A stretch of DNA of 38,072 nucleotides. It comes from Anaerolineales bacterium UBA5797. GTDB taxonomy: Bacteria > Chloroflexota > Anaerolineae > Anaerolineales > Villigracilaceae. The notes under the pieces are model-generated. The model did no database searches. It saw nothing but the letters and a program-made list of their open reading frames with translations, and was not told where the DNA came from. The position numbers were made by a program, and so were the translations under genes. Below, in pieces: positions 7,907-16,831 of the stretch; position 1 is the first letter of the stretch; every line of letters begins with the position of its first letter. Location: NCBI GenBank assembly GCA_002418205.1, contig DIDP01000081.1:32072-70143 (forward strand), read 5' to 3'.

Positions 7907-9475
7907 TTATTTTACAACAGATGTGCTCTCTTCAGGGTGGACACCTGCCATCAACAAGCCAAGTTTTTCAGGCGTTGCATCTGCCCTTGGCACAATGTCC
8001 ATGATCCGGCCCTCGTAGATGACCGCGATGCGGTCGGAGAGCGCCAGGATCTCGTCGAGGTCCTCAGAGATGAGCAGGATCGCCGCGCCCTTTTTGCGCT
8101 GTTCGAGCAGTTGCATGCGCACGTATTCGGTCGCGCCAATGTCGAGGCCGCGCGTGGGCTGCGCCGCAAGGATGACGCGCGGGTCACGCGAGATCTCACG
8201 CGCCAGCACCACTTTCTGGATGTTTCCGCCGGACAGGTTCTTGGCAAGTGTCTCCCGCGAAGGAGTCTTTACACGGAAATCCCTGATCAATTTGTCTGCG
8301 TGAGTGGCAATGCCGCCCAGGTTGAGGAAGCCAGAACGCGAGTAGGGCTGTTTGTGATGCTCGCGCAGGATCAGGTTCTCGGCAACGGTGAAATCCTTGA
8401 TCATGCCGTCGCGCATGCGCTCCTCGGGGATGTAGGACAGCATGCGGTCGGTCAGTTCGCCGGGCGGGAAGTTGGTGACATCCCTGCCCTCGAGTTGGAC
8501 GTGACCGGAAACGATCTTCCTCAAGCCGGTCACTGCCTCTGCCAATTCGCGTTGACCGTTGCCCGAAACGCCGGCGATCCCGAGGATCTCTCCCGAGCGG
8601 ACCGCAACGCTGACGCCGCGCAGACCGGGCGTGCCGCGGTCGCTGCCGCAGGAGACATCCTCCAGCTGCAGGCGCACCTCAGCGGGAGTCACATCCCCGC
8701 GGTCGGGGATGAATCCGACCTCGCGCCCGACCATCCAGTTGGCGAGGTCCTGTTTGGTCGTCTCGGAGGTGGGACGCGTGCCGATCTTGCGTCCATCGCG
8801 CAGGACGGTGACGCGCTGGCTGATATCCACCACCTCGTGCAGTTTGTGCGAGATGAAGATCAGGGCGTGACCATCCCTCACCATCTGGCGCATGATGACG
8901 AACAATTCGTTCACTTCCTGTGGAGTGAGCACGGCGGTCGGCTCGTCCAAAATGAGGAGCGCCGCGCCGCGATACAGGGCTTTGATGATCTCCACGCGCT
9001 GCTGCTGCCCCACAGAGAGCTGCCAGATGTAGGCGGAGGGGTCGATCTTCAAGCCGTAGATGTCCGCCAGTTCGAGGATGCGTTTCGAGATGCGGTCGAG
9101 GTCGGTCAGGGCGCCGCGCGAGGAGGGCAGTCCGAGCGCCACATTTTCCGCCACAGTCAGGGTTTGCACGAGCATGAAGTGCTGATGGATCATGCCGATG
9201 CCGAGATTGATCGAATCCGTTGGCGAGGCAATCGTGACCGGCTTGCCGTTCAGCAACACCTCACCCTCGTCCGGGTGATACAAGCCGTACAGGATCTTCA
9301 TCAATGTGCTTTTGCCCGCGCCGTTCTCCCCCAGCAGAGCATGAACCTCACCGGACCTCACATCGAAATCCACGTGGTCGTTGGCGAGAACACCGGGGAA
9401 CCGCTTGGTCACCCCGCGCATCTCCAGACTGTCAATACGGGTCTGACCGGAGGGGAGTTTGTTGGATTCGGTCAT
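7907..9475 (-). CDS. BMP-type purine/nucleoside ABC importer, ATP-binding protein (system 1)
   Basis: ATPase of 522 residues with two ABC domains in one chain, as in the YufO/NupO branch of the ribose/simple-sugar importer ATPases. The N-terminal domain is complete: Walker A GENGAGKST, signature LSVGQQQRVE, Walker B LLILDEPTAVL, and the switch His in FISHKLHE. The C-terminal domain has the usual degenerate sites of this family: GVSGNGQRE at Walker A, LSGGNIQKVV as signature, and VILAAQPTRGLD at Walker B. It should drive two permeases encoded upstream in the same operon. ATG 9475 is preceded by AGGA. It is separated from the binding-protein gene by a strong hairpin, and from the xanthine dehydrogenase genes by 97 bases, so import and oxidation of purines may be expressed together. 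Confidence 0.9.
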   Translation of the reverse strand: MTESNKLPSGQTRIDSLEMRGVTKRFPGVLANDHVDFDVRSGEVHALLGENGAGKSTLMKILYGLYHPDEGEVLLNGKPVTIASPTDSINLGIGMIHQHFMLVQTLTVAENVALGLPSSRGALTDLDRISKRILELADIYGLKIDPSAYIWQLSVGQQQRVEIIKALYRGAALLILDEPTAVLTPQEVNELFVIMRQMVRDGHALIFISHKLHEVVDISQRVTVLRDGRKIGTRPTSETTKQDLANWMVGREVGFIPDRGDVTPAEVRLQLEDVSCGSDRGTPGLRGVSVAVRSGEILGIAGVSGNGQRELAEAVTGLRKIVSGHVQLEGRDVTNFPPGELTDRMLSYIPEERMRDGMIKDFTVAENLILREHHKQPYSRSGFLNLGGIATHADKLIRDFRVKTPSRETLAKNLSGGNIQKVVLAREISRDPRVILAAQPTRGLDIGATEYVRMQLLEQRKKGAAILLISEDLDEILALSDRIAVIYEGRIMDIVPRADATPEKLGLLMAGVHPEESTSVVK

Positions 9476-9493
9476 GGCGCCATCCTGAAATTA

Positions 9494-9525
9494 GACCTGA
9501 CAGGTCTTTCGAGACCTGTCAGGTC
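9494..9525. repeat. Perfect hairpin between binding-protein and ATPase genes
   Basis: A 14-base stem (9494-9507 with 9512-9525, GACCTGACAGGTCT and its complement) closes a TTCG loop. There is no T run after it on either strand, so it is not a classical terminator. Placed just after the binding-protein gene, the RNA hairpin could protect that part of the message, as REP elements do after malE. It may also simply be another inserted palindrome. Confidence 0.8.
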
Positions 9526-9540
9526 ATGAAACTCGATTAA

Positions 9541-10542
9541 CTAAGGCAGGGAGATCTTAATGGTGCCGTCGATGATTCCCTGGACCGTCTTGTCCGCCAG
9601 AGACTTGGCGTCTGCGGGAAGGGCGTAGTCCGGGTTGTATTCCATCACCTCACCGCCATTGGCAAGGTTGGCTGTGAAGGATCGCCCGCCAAGCGTGCCG
9701 CTCTTGATCAAGCCGATCATTTCATTGAGGATCACCTCCCAATGATAGACCTGGCTGGCCACAACGATGGAGGGGGCAAGCGACGTTTGGTTCGATTGCG
9801 TGCCAAACCACAAGGCATCCGCTTCCTCGGCTTTGCCGATCGCGCCGACCACCATCTGGGCGGTGCCGGTCAGCACGTCCGCGCCAGCGGAGATGTGGGT
9901 CGTTGCGGCTTCAGAGGCAAGCGCCACGTCCGAGAACGAACCGATGTAGTTCACGTTCACCTGCACGCTGGGATCGGTCGCCGCCACACCGGCTTTGAAT
10001 CCGTCCACATAGAGTTTGGCATCGCCGGTCTCGATCGGGCCGACCACGCCGATCACCTTGCTCTGTGAAAGGGTGGCTGCCAGCACACCGTTGATGTAAC
10101 CGCCTTCCTGCGATGCCGCTTCATAGGCAAAGATGTTCGGCTGCCCGAAGGTATCCACGGTGGTGCCCCAGGCAAAGCTGGTATTCGGGAAGTCCGGTGC
10201 AATTTCCTGCAGTGACGAACCGTACTGCGAGCCGTGAGCGATCACCAGGTTATAGCCCTGCGTGGCGTAGTCGCGGATGGCTGCCGCGGCATCGTCCACC
10301 ACGAACATGCCGTCCGAGTAAACGAATTCGAACGCATCCGGTCCGCCCATCTCGGTCTGCACGCGGACCAGCGCATCGTACATGCTCTGGCTGAATGCCA
10401 GGTCATTGATGGCGCTCGGCATGACGACCGCCACGCGGAATTTCTCCGCCGGGGCTGGTGCTTCTGTTGCCTGGGCGCCACAGGCGCTCAGCACCATTGA
10501 TAGGACGATCAGGATACACAAAAACCAGACTGACTTTTTCAT
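9541..10542 (-). CDS. BMP-family substrate-binding lipoprotein (system 1)
   Basis: Extracytoplasmic solute-binding lipoprotein of 333 residues, BMP/PnrA-like family, which binds nucleosides or purine bases. A signal peptide runs to the lipobox LSAC with the lipid-anchored Cys at 21, followed by a short Ala/Pro/Glu linker. The BMP core has FRVAVVMPSAINDLAFSQSM, GYNLVIAHGSQYG, and SQEGGYINGVLAATLS, which match the family. It lacks the long linker and the cysteine pairs of the second binding protein in the window, so the two systems probably bind different ligands. The ribosome site AAGGAG sits 6 bases before the ATG. Two permease genes lie upstream and the ATPase gene downstream. Confidence 0.88.
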   Translation of the reverse strand: MKKSVWFLCILIVLSMVLSACGAQATEAPAPAEKFRVAVVMPSAINDLAFSQSMYDALVRVQTEMGGPDAFEFVYSDGMFVVDDAAAAIRDYATQGYNLVIAHGSQYGSSLQEIAPDFPNTSFAWGTTVDTFGQPNIFAYEAASQEGGYINGVLAATLSQSKVIGVVGPIETGDAKLYVDGFKAGVAATDPSVQVNVNYIGSFSDVALASEAATTHISAGADVLTGTAQMVVGAIGKAEEADALWFGTQSNQTSLAPSIVVASQVYHWEVILNEMIGLIKSGTLGGRSFTANLANGGEVMEYNPDYALPADAKSLADKTVQGIIDGTIKISLP

Positions 10543-10650
10543 CTTCTTCTCCTTATAATTTGGATTTGAACGGTTCTTTCAACGGGAAAGTTGATACAGT
10601 TTCGAAAATCATTTTCTCAGGGTCGGCAGAGTCACCTCCTCTCCTGGGAA

Positions 10651-11583
10651 TCAATTTTCCCTTTCGAACGGCTTTGTCAATGCCGAGGGAGCACGCACCC
10701 TCGAAACCGTGGCGACCAGCACCAGGATCGTCAGCACATACGGCATCATCACCGCGATCTCGGGCTCGATCGGGATGTTCAGCACCTGCACCCACAACTG
10801 CAGGGCGTTGACCATGCTGAACAACAATGCGCCGCCCAGTACACCGATGGGGCGCCACGCGCCGAAGTACACCAGCGCCACCGCGATGAAGCCCGCACCG
10901 CTGGTCATGTTTTGCTGGAAGACGTTCAACAACGCGATGGAAAGCGACGCGCCGGCGATCCCGGAGAGCGTCCCCCCGAGAATGATCGTGAAGTAGCGGA
11001 CGCGCGCCACGCTGACACCCAGCGAATCCGCCGCATCAGGGTTCTCACCCACCGCGCGGATCTTCAGTCCGAGCGTGGTCTTGTTCAACACGAACCACGC
11101 CACAGGCACAAGCAGATACGCGCTGTATACCAAAATATTTTGACTGAAAAAGATCTCACCGATGCCCGGGATATCGCTCAAACCGGGGATGTAGATCCTC
11201 GGAAAACCCCGTATGGTCTCCACCGTGGGCATTAATTTCTGAAACAGCAGGTCACTCATGCCGAGACCGAAAAGGTAGAACCCGATCCCACTGATACCCT
11301 GCTGGGCTTGCAGGTTGACGGTTACGTAGGCCATCGCAAGTCCCATGACCGCGCCGACCAGCATGGCAGTCAACAGCCCGAGCCAAAGATTTCCGGTTCT
11401 CAACGAGACATAGAATGCCGCGAACGCCCCAAGGAGCATCTGTCCCTCCACACCAAGGTTGAGCACGCCGCTGCGCTGGCTGAAGGTCTCGCCGATGGCG
11501 GCATACAGGTAGGGGGTCGCCAGGCGGATACCCGAGGCGAGGATGCCGATCAATACGGTGACTGAGAAAAGATCCTGGATCAT
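10651..11583 (-). CDS. BMP-type ABC importer permease, YufQ/NupQ-like (system 1)
   Basis: Integral membrane permease of the branched-chain amino acid/nucleoside type (BPD_transp_2), 310 residues with about eight to nine hydrophobic segments. Family marks are SQRSGVLNLGVEGQMLLGA near residues 35-53 and GLKIRAVGENPDAADSLGVSV in the cytoplasmic coupling loop. It forms the channel with the longer permease, whose stop codon it overlaps by 4 bases (ATGA at 11580-11583), so the two are translationally coupled. The binding-protein gene follows after 108 bases. Confidence 0.9.
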   Translation of the reverse strand: MIQDLFSVTVLIGILASGIRLATPYLYAAIGETFSQRSGVLNLGVEGQMLLGAFAAFYVSLRTGNLWLGLLTAMLVGAVMGLAMAYVTVNLQAQQGISGIGFYLFGLGMSDLLFQKLMPTVETIRGFPRIYIPGLSDIPGIGEIFFSQNILVYSAYLLVPVAWFVLNKTTLGLKIRAVGENPDAADSLGVSVARVRYFTIILGGTLSGIAGASLSIALLNVFQQNMTSGAGFIAVALVYFGAWRPIGVLGGALLFSMVNALQLWVQVLNIPIEPEIAVMMPYVLTILVLVATVSRVRAPSALTKPFEREN

Positions 11584-12737
11584 GTGCCTGCCTCCGCCTG
11601 ACCGGCCTTCTCATGTGGGGGCGGCGGTTCCTCCTCCATGCCGCCGACCGCCAATCTCTGACGTTGCCTCCTGCGTCTCCAGATCTCACTGCTGACCACG
11701 AAGACCACCACCAGACCGTTCAGTGCGATGACCAGTGCCGATGGCACCTGCACCACCCTCTGCATTTTGTTGGCGCCGACCAGCAACGCCCCGAACAGGA
11801 TCGAAGCCGGGATGGACCAGACCGGGTGCAACTGCCCGAATAATGCCGCCACGATACCGTTGAACCCGGCGCTGCCTGTGAATCCCGAGGCGGAGCCATC
11901 CGTGATCATGCGGTAGTTCACACCATAGACCTGGGTGGCGCCTGCCAGCCCGGAGAACGCGCCGCTCAAAAGCAGCGCCAGCACCACGTAACGCTGGACT
12001 TTGATGCCAGCATAACGCGCCGCGTTCGGGTTTTGACCCACGGCGCGGATGCGGTACCCGAGCGTTGTCCGCCATAGGAGGATGTAGACAAGAACGGCAA
12101 GGATCACCGCGATCAGTGCACCGAGGTGCAAACGTGTCGGGACGAGACGCGGCAGGCGGAAGATATCCAGGAGAGGCGCAGTTTGGGGGATCTTGGAGGC
12201 AAGCTGGGCTTGTGAGGGATCGATCATGGGTCCGCGCAGGAGGAAGTTCATCAACTGCACCGCAATGGCGTTCATCATCACGGTACTGAGAATTTCGTTG
12301 ACTCTGAAATAAGCCTTGAGAAGACCGGGTATTCCGCCCCAAACTGCGCCCCCCGCAAAGCCTGCCAGCAGAGCAAGAACGATGACCAGCCAGCCAGGCA
12401 GGTTCGTAAAGGTAAGCCCCACCCAGGTCGCGAAGACCGCCCCTACGATCATCTGCCCCTCGCCTCCAATGTTGATCACATCCCCACGGAACGAGATGCA
12501 GATCCCCAGAGCCACCAGGAGCAGGGGCGTGGCTTTGACCAGGGTCTCTGCAAACGCATTCGGACTGCCAAAGGCCCCGTCCCACAGGGCTGCGTAGGCT
12601 TCGATGGGATTCACCCTCAGAAACAATAACATGACCGCCCCGATTAACAGGGCGGCAAGTGTGGCAAACACGGGAAGGAGTGAATCAATAAATCGGGAAA
12701 TCCATTCGCTTTGCAGTTTATTTTTCAAGGCGGACAT
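11580..12737 (-). CDS. BMP-type ABC importer permease, YufP/NupP-like (system 1)
   Basis: Longer permease partner, 385 residues, first gene of the system 1 operon. It has a short cytoplasmic N-terminus, a first membrane segment at about residues 20-42, then the family motif CISFRGDVINIGGEGQMIVGA and the coupling loop GYRIRAVGQNPNAARYAGI. The C-terminal tail is charged and proline-rich (EEEPPPPHEK). I choose ATG 12737 because AGGAG lies 6 bases before it; a GTG two codons upstream directly abuts that ribosome site and is unlikely. A well-formed promoter with an overlapping dyad lies just upstream (12757-12789). Stop and next start overlap. Confidence 0.9.
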   Translation of the reverse strand: MSALKNKLQSEWISRFIDSLLPVFATLAALLIGAVMLLFLRVNPIEAYAALWDGAFGSPNAFAETLVKATPLLLVALGICISFRGDVINIGGEGQMIVGAVFATWVGLTFTNLPGWLVIVLALLAGFAGGAVWGGIPGLLKAYFRVNEILSTVMMNAIAVQLMNFLLRGPMIDPSQAQLASKIPQTAPLLDIFRLPRLVPTRLHLGALIAVILAVLVYILLWRTTLGYRIRAVGQNPNAARYAGIKVQRYVVLALLLSGAFSGLAGATQVYGVNYRMITDGSASGFTGSAGFNGIVAALFGQLHPVWSIPASILFGALLVGANKMQRVVQVPSALVIALNGLVVVFVVSSEIWRRRRQRQRLAVGGMEEEPPPPHEKAGQAEAGT

Positions 12738-12756
12738 TATCACTCCTGCTTTACCC

Positions 12757-12789
12757 AGTATACTGAAAGCCGACTGATTTGTCAGACAT
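12757..12789 (-). promoter_or_regulatory. Promoter and candidate GntR operator of the system 1/xanthine dehydrogenase operon
   Basis: Read on the minus strand, -35 CTGACA (12780-12785) and -10 TATACT (12757-12762) are 17 bases apart. A dyad ATGTCTGACAA (12779-12789) overlaps the -35 box, so a protein bound there would block RNA polymerase. Nearly the same dyad is present at 30421-30431 in front of the deaminase gene. The start codon is 19 bases downstream of the -10 box. Confidence 0.6.
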
Positions 12790-12849
12790 TTTGTAATTTT
12801 TATCTTGTGATGATTGTCCTTTTCACTCTCCAGTAACCCGGGAAACCGT

Positions 12850-13818
12850 CTATTTCCCGCGTTCGCCGCGGATGTAAGGCTCGCCCAACGCGGCAGGCGC
12901 GCCGAGTCGTTTACGGATGGCTTCGCGCGAACCGATCACCAGAACAATGACCGTGAACGCGTATGGGAGCATTTGCAGGAAGAAACCCCAATAGGGGTTG
13001 TAATAAAAGGGATTGTCCATGCCGAACAGGGTGAGCGGCGCCTGGATATCGAGGATGAGACGGCGGAGCGCGCCAAAGGCATAGGAACCGAGGGCCGCGC
13101 GGATGGGATCCCATTGGGCAAAGATGACGAGGCCGACCGCGATCCAGCCCTGCCCGCCAGTGGTGAGTTCACTGAACCAACCCGGCGCGACCGCCAGACT
13201 GATGGTTGCCCCACCCAGACCCGCCAGCATCCCGCCGACAAAGACATACATGTAACGCATGCGGAACACGTTGATGCCGAGCGCATCCGCTGCGGCGGGA
13301 TATTCCCCCACCGCGCGCAGGTGCAGACCGGGACGCGTGTGATTGATGTAATACCATGCCAGCGGCGTAAGCAGATAACCGATATACACCAATACGCTTT
13401 GCCGTGTGAAGAGGATGGGACCAAGGATGGGAATTTGGGAAAGCAAAGGGATCGAGAAGTTCGGCATGAGGGAAACCGTGCCTGCCTTGCTCAAACCTTC
13501 GCCCAGCACAAGGCTGATGCCCGCACCGACCAGTGTGAGCGCAAGCCCGCTGACAACCTGATCAGCCTGAAGTGTGATCACAATGAACGCATGGATCTGA
13601 CTGAGCAGACCTGCAACGAACATGGCGACCAGCACGCCGATCCACGGATTGCCGGTGGCGATGGTCACGCTGAATGCGGACATCGCACCGATCAACATCA
13701 TGCCCTCCACCCCGAGGTTGAGCACCCCCGAACGCTCCGCCAGCACTTCGCCCAACGCCGCGAATAATAGGACCGTCCCGCTCGCAACGCCTGCCTGAAG
13801 AATGATGATGGGATCCAT
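12850..13818 (-). CDS. BMP-type ABC importer permease, YufQ/NupQ-like (system 2)
   Basis: Permease of 322 residues and the last gene of the second importer. It shares with the system 1 counterpart the SGVLNLGVEGMMLIGA motif and the loop GLHLRAVGEYPAAADALGI. About nine hydrophobic segments are visible. GGAG lies 9 bases before ATG 13818. The gene follows the longer permease after 103 bases, a gap that holds a degraded inverted repeat. Downstream there is a roughly 110-base gap before the system 1 operon, which has its own promoter. Confidence 0.9.
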   Translation of the reverse strand: MDPIIILQAGVASGTVLLFAALGEVLAERSGVLNLGVEGMMLIGAMSAFSVTIATGNPWIGVLVAMFVAGLLSQIHAFIVITLQADQVVSGLALTLVGAGISLVLGEGLSKAGTVSLMPNFSIPLLSQIPILGPILFTRQSVLVYIGYLLTPLAWYYINHTRPGLHLRAVGEYPAAADALGINVFRMRYMYVFVGGMLAGLGGATISLAVAPGWFSELTTGGQGWIAVGLVIFAQWDPIRAALGSYAFGALRRLILDIQAPLTLFGMDNPFYYNPYWGFFLQMLPYAFTVIVLVIGSREAIRKRLGAPAALGEPYIRGERGK

Positions 13819-13861
13819 AAACGATTTCTCCGATGATTACAGGTTCAAACCCTTTTGTTTA

Positions 13862-13906
13862 CGAAAGTGCACAAAGGTTTTTGTTTTTTTTCCTTGTGCT
13901 CATTCG
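13862..13906. repeat. Degraded inverted repeat between the system 2 permeases
   Basis: CGAAAGTGCACAAAGG (13862-13877) and CCTTGTGCTCATTCG (13892-13906) form an imperfect dyad around a T-rich centre. It resembles a decayed copy of the short repeats elsewhere in the window. No gene is seen in this gap. Confidence 0.4.
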
Positions 13907-13921
13907 TTTGTGGTCAAAACA

Positions 13922-15046
13922 TTATTCCTCTACGCCCTTCACAATGCGCACCCGATAACGCAGAAAGAAGTCGCTTGCGATGAGACAGACAAGGATGGTC
14001 CCCTGGATCATCTTCGGGATCCCCGATGGCTGGATCTCACGCCCGGCGAGGATCAATGCGCCGAACAAAATCGAAACCAGGATGATCACAAGCGGATTCA
14101 ATTTCGCCAGCCAGGCAACGATGATCCCGGTAAAGCCATATCCCGCGGCGATGGGCGCGGTCTGCAAACGACGGACCACGCCAGCCACTTCGCTCATCCC
14201 GCCGAGTCCCGCCAGCGCGCCCGAAAGCGCCATCACCAGGATCGTGTTGCGTGCAATGTTGATGCCCGCATAATTTGCCGCGCGCGGGTTGTCGCCGATC
14301 AAACGGATCTCATACCCCCAGCGGCTGCGATACACGATGAACCACAGAATGATCGCCGCGGCAATGCCGAACAAGAGCCCGCCATGCGTGGTCAATCCGC
14401 GCAGGACCGGGAAACTATCCGCGTACTCCGAAAGGCGCGGCAACGAAGCGCCCACAGGGAACTTCGGGCTCATCTGAAATCCGCCCTCCGTCCACACGGC
14501 GAACACCCAATAGTTCACCCATGAGATCGCGATATAGTTCAACATCAACGAGCTGATGATCTCGTTCACGTTGAACTTTGCCTTGAGATAACCGGGGACG
14601 AATCCCCATGCCGCGCCGGCGGCGATGCCCGCCAGCGCCATCACAGGGATGAACAGCCAGCGCGAAGTTTCAGCCGGAAGCACCGGCGCCAGCACGATCG
14701 CGCTTGCACCCCAGGCGCCCATGATGAACTGTCCCTCCGCACCGATGTTCCACAACTTCATGCGGAACGCCACCGAGCAGGCCAGCGCGGTCAAAATGAT
14801 CGGAGTGGCTTTGACGATGGTATCCGAAAGCACCCCAATGTCTCCGAACGAGGCGCGCGCAATATGAGCGTACGACAGAAATGGGTCTCCCCCCGCGACC
14901 GAGATCATCACGCCGCCCAATATCAACGCAACGACCACCGCCCCAAGAGACACCATGGCCGGATACCATGCCGGCGGTTCATCGAGTCTCGGTTCGAGTT
15001 TGATGCGCCAGGATGTGCGCTTCTTTGCCAAAGTGGATTCAGCCAT
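13922..15046 (-). CDS. BMP-type ABC importer permease, YufP/NupP-like (system 2)
   Basis: Longer permease of the second importer, 374 residues. The first membrane segment is at about 30-53. SVAFRMKLWNIGAEGQFIMGA and GYEIRLIGDNPRAANYAGI match the family. Its start ATG at 15046 lies inside the end of the ATPase gene (8-base overlap), so translation of the two is coupled. With the shorter permease it should form the channel for the ligand bound by the second BMP lipoprotein. Confidence 0.9.
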   Translation of the reverse strand: MAESTLAKKRTSWRIKLEPRLDEPPAWYPAMVSLGAVVVALILGGVMISVAGGDPFLSYAHIARASFGDIGVLSDTIVKATPIILTALACSVAFRMKLWNIGAEGQFIMGAWGASAIVLAPVLPAETSRWLFIPVMALAGIAAGAAWGFVPGYLKAKFNVNEIISSLMLNYIAISWVNYWVFAVWTEGGFQMSPKFPVGASLPRLSEYADSFPVLRGLTTHGGLLFGIAAAIILWFIVYRSRWGYEIRLIGDNPRAANYAGINIARNTILVMALSGALAGLGGMSEVAGVVRRLQTAPIAAGYGFTGIIVAWLAKLNPLVIILVSILFGALILAGREIQPSGIPKMIQGTILVCLIASDFFLRYRVRIVKGVEE

Positions 15047-16616
15047 TCGACGCCGCTCCCTCTTTCTGGATTTGTTCCAACGGTGTGCCCGTCATCATCA
15101 GACCAATCGCCTCGATCAGACCCTGGTCTGGTTCCGTTGATTCGACCTTCACCTCCCCCATGATCTTCCCCTCATAGATCACATAGACGCGGTCGCTCAA
15201 TGCGAGCAGTTCCTCCAACTCTTCAGAGATGAGCAATACCGCCGCGTCCGCCTCGCGCTGGGTCAGCAACAGGCGGTGGACTCCTTCGATCGCCCCCACA
15301 TCCAGCCCGCGGGTCGGTTGAACCGCAACCATGAAGTTGGGATGTCCCGAGATTTCGCGCGCCAGGATCACGCGCTGCAAATTTCCGCCGGAAAGCAGTC
15401 GCACCGGTGTATTGACCGTCGGCACGATGATGTCGTATGCTTCCTTGAGTTCCTTTGCAAATTTCGTCGCCGCGTTCATGTCCAGCATCGAACCCTTCGA
15501 GATCGGCGGCTTGCGATAGTTCTTCATGATGACATTATCGGTCACGCTCAGGTTGGGCGAACTGCCAACGTGCGTGCGGTCCTCCGGCACATACGACATG
15601 CCGTGCTGGATGCCGAACAGGGTGTCGCGGTTGCTGACCTTATCGCCGTTCAAGGTCACATCGCCCTGTTTGCATTTGCGGAGTCCCGCGATCACCTGGG
15701 ACAATTCGATCTGGCCATTGCCTGCGACGCCCGCGATCCCGACGATCTCGCCTGCGCGCACATTGAGCGAAAGCCCGCGCAGGGCAGGCAGTCCCTTATC
15801 GTTTTCCGCGTGGACCTCCCTCACGTCCAGAATGACATCGCCGGCTGCCTTCGGCTTCTTGTCCACAAACAGCACCACCTCGCGCCCCACCATCAGGCGC
15901 GCCAGTTCCTGTTTGCTCACGCCCTTCGCAGGGACGCCCGAAGCGGTCACCCTGCCGCGCTGCAACACGCTGACCCGGTCCGCGATGGTGGATACCTCAT
16001 GCAATTTGTGGCTGATGAATATGACGGATTTACCCTGCGCGATCATCGAACGCAGGGTATCGAAAAGCCCGTCGATTTCCTGCGGCGCAAGGACAGCCGT
16101 CGGCTCGTCCATGATCAACACATCCGCCCCGCGGTATAGCATCTTCAACAATTCCACGCGCTGTTGCTCACCGACAGATAACTGCCAGATCTTGGCGCGC
16201 GGGTCGACCTTCAAGCCAAACCTGTCGCCCAGGTCGGCGATCTTTTTGTCATATTCGTTCAGCCGCATCAGAAAACGCGGATCATCGAGCCCGAGCAGGA
16301 TATTCTCGGTCACGGTCTGGGAGGGCACCAGCATGAAGTGCTGGTGGACCATGCCGATCCCGGCTTTGATGGCATCGCGTGGAGAGGAAAACTCCAGTTG
16401 CCTGCCTCTCACTTTGATAATTCCCGCATCCTGCTTGTACAAACCCGCCAGGACGTTCATAAGGGTGCTTTTCCCTGCGCCGTTCTCCCCCAGCAGGGCA
16501 TGGATCTCTCCCGGGCGTAATTCGAAATCCACATGGTCATTGGCAAGCACGCCGGGAAAACGCTTGACAATGCCTTTCATTTCCACGACCAGATTGGAGG
16601 ATGTTGATTCGGTCAA
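15039..16616 (-). CDS. BMP-type purine/nucleoside ABC importer, ATP-binding protein (system 2)
   Basis: Twin-domain ATPase of 525 residues, parallel to the system 1 protein. The N-terminal domain has GENGAGKST, LSVGEQQRVE, VLIMDEPTAVL and FISHKLHE. The C-terminal domain has GVAGNGQIE, LSGGNLQRVI and FMVAVQPTRGLD, the usual degenerate second half. The start is a TTG at 16616, supported by GGAGG 6 bases upstream and by the N-terminal match MTES to the system 1 protein. The gene is separated from its binding-protein gene by a terminator, a candidate operator and a repeat, so it may be transcribed from its own promoter as well as by read-through. Confidence 0.9.
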   Translation of the reverse strand: MTESTSSNLVVEMKGIVKRFPGVLANDHVDFELRPGEIHALLGENGAGKSTLMNVLAGLYKQDAGIIKVRGRQLEFSSPRDAIKAGIGMVHQHFMLVPSQTVTENILLGLDDPRFLMRLNEYDKKIADLGDRFGLKVDPRAKIWQLSVGEQQRVELLKMLYRGADVLIMDEPTAVLAPQEIDGLFDTLRSMIAQGKSVIFISHKLHEVSTIADRVSVLQRGRVTASGVPAKGVSKQELARLMVGREVVLFVDKKPKAAGDVILDVREVHAENDKGLPALRGLSLNVRAGEIVGIAGVAGNGQIELSQVIAGLRKCKQGDVTLNGDKVSNRDTLFGIQHGMSYVPEDRTHVGSSPNLSVTDNVIMKNYRKPPISKGSMLDMNAATKFAKELKEAYDIIVPTVNTPVRLLSGGNLQRVILAREISGHPNFMVAVQPTRGLDVGAIEGVHRLLLTQREADAAVLLISEELEELLALSDRVYVIYEGKIMGEVKVESTEPDQGLIEAIGLMMTGTPLEQIQKEGAASNG

Positions 16617-16638
16617 GGTCTGCCTCCTGCGTTATTCG

Positions 16639-16770
16639 GTCATTGCGAGCGACCACAGGGAGCGAAGCAATCTCAAACTCAACTTGGAGGTTGCCTCGCC
16701 AGGTTATGTTTCATCTTCGTTCGCCTGTCGGCTCACTCCGCTCAGCGCGAACCCTCCTCGTAACGACAGA
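16639..16770. repeat. TCATTGCGAG palindromic repeat, family A, copy 1 (degraded)
   Basis: Starts with GTCATTGCGAGCGACC and contains GCGAAGCAATCTC, the left half of the family. The right end GTAACGACAG is a decayed form of the usual CGCAATGACA. It sits between the ATPase gene and the terminator after the binding-protein gene. The better copies are at 21290-21358, 23057-23154 and 28883-28985. Confidence 0.65.
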
Positions 16771-16775
16771 TTACA

Positions 16776-16786
16776 TTGTATAACAA
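16776..16786. promoter_or_regulatory. Candidate GntR operator TTGTATAACAA
   Basis: TTGT-ATA-ACAA is a perfect dyad apart from its centre. It matches the site at 18268-18278 upstream of the binding-protein gene and the general pattern TTGT-N3-ACAA shared by the island's promoters. It lies about 160 bases before the ATPase start, just behind the terminator. Confidence 0.4.
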
Positions 16787-16787
16787 A

Positions 16788-16817
16788 ATGGGGCAGAACC
16801 ATATAGTCCTGCCCCAT
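16788..16817 (-). terminator. Intrinsic terminator after the system 2 binding-protein gene
   Basis: On the minus strand a 9-base stem ATGGGGCAG/CTGCCCCAT (arms 16809-16817 and 16788-16796) with a 12-base loop is followed by TTTTGTT. It begins 15 bases after the stop codon of the binding-protein gene. Partial termination here would give more binding protein than ATPase and permease. Confidence 0.7.
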
Positions 16818-16831
16818 GAATCGAAACGCTT

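Noticed and set aside
7721..9529. Plus-strand open frame of 602 codons opposite the first ABC ATPase
   Set aside because: It is a codon-bias shadow of the ATPase gene on the other strand; the protein is His/Arg/Asp-rich with no domain, while the minus-strand product has all ABC motifs.
12814..13767. Plus-strand open frame of 317 codons opposite a permease gene
   Set aside because: Composition is that of an antisense frame (His, Arg, Asp, Glu-rich) and the permease on the other strand is certain.
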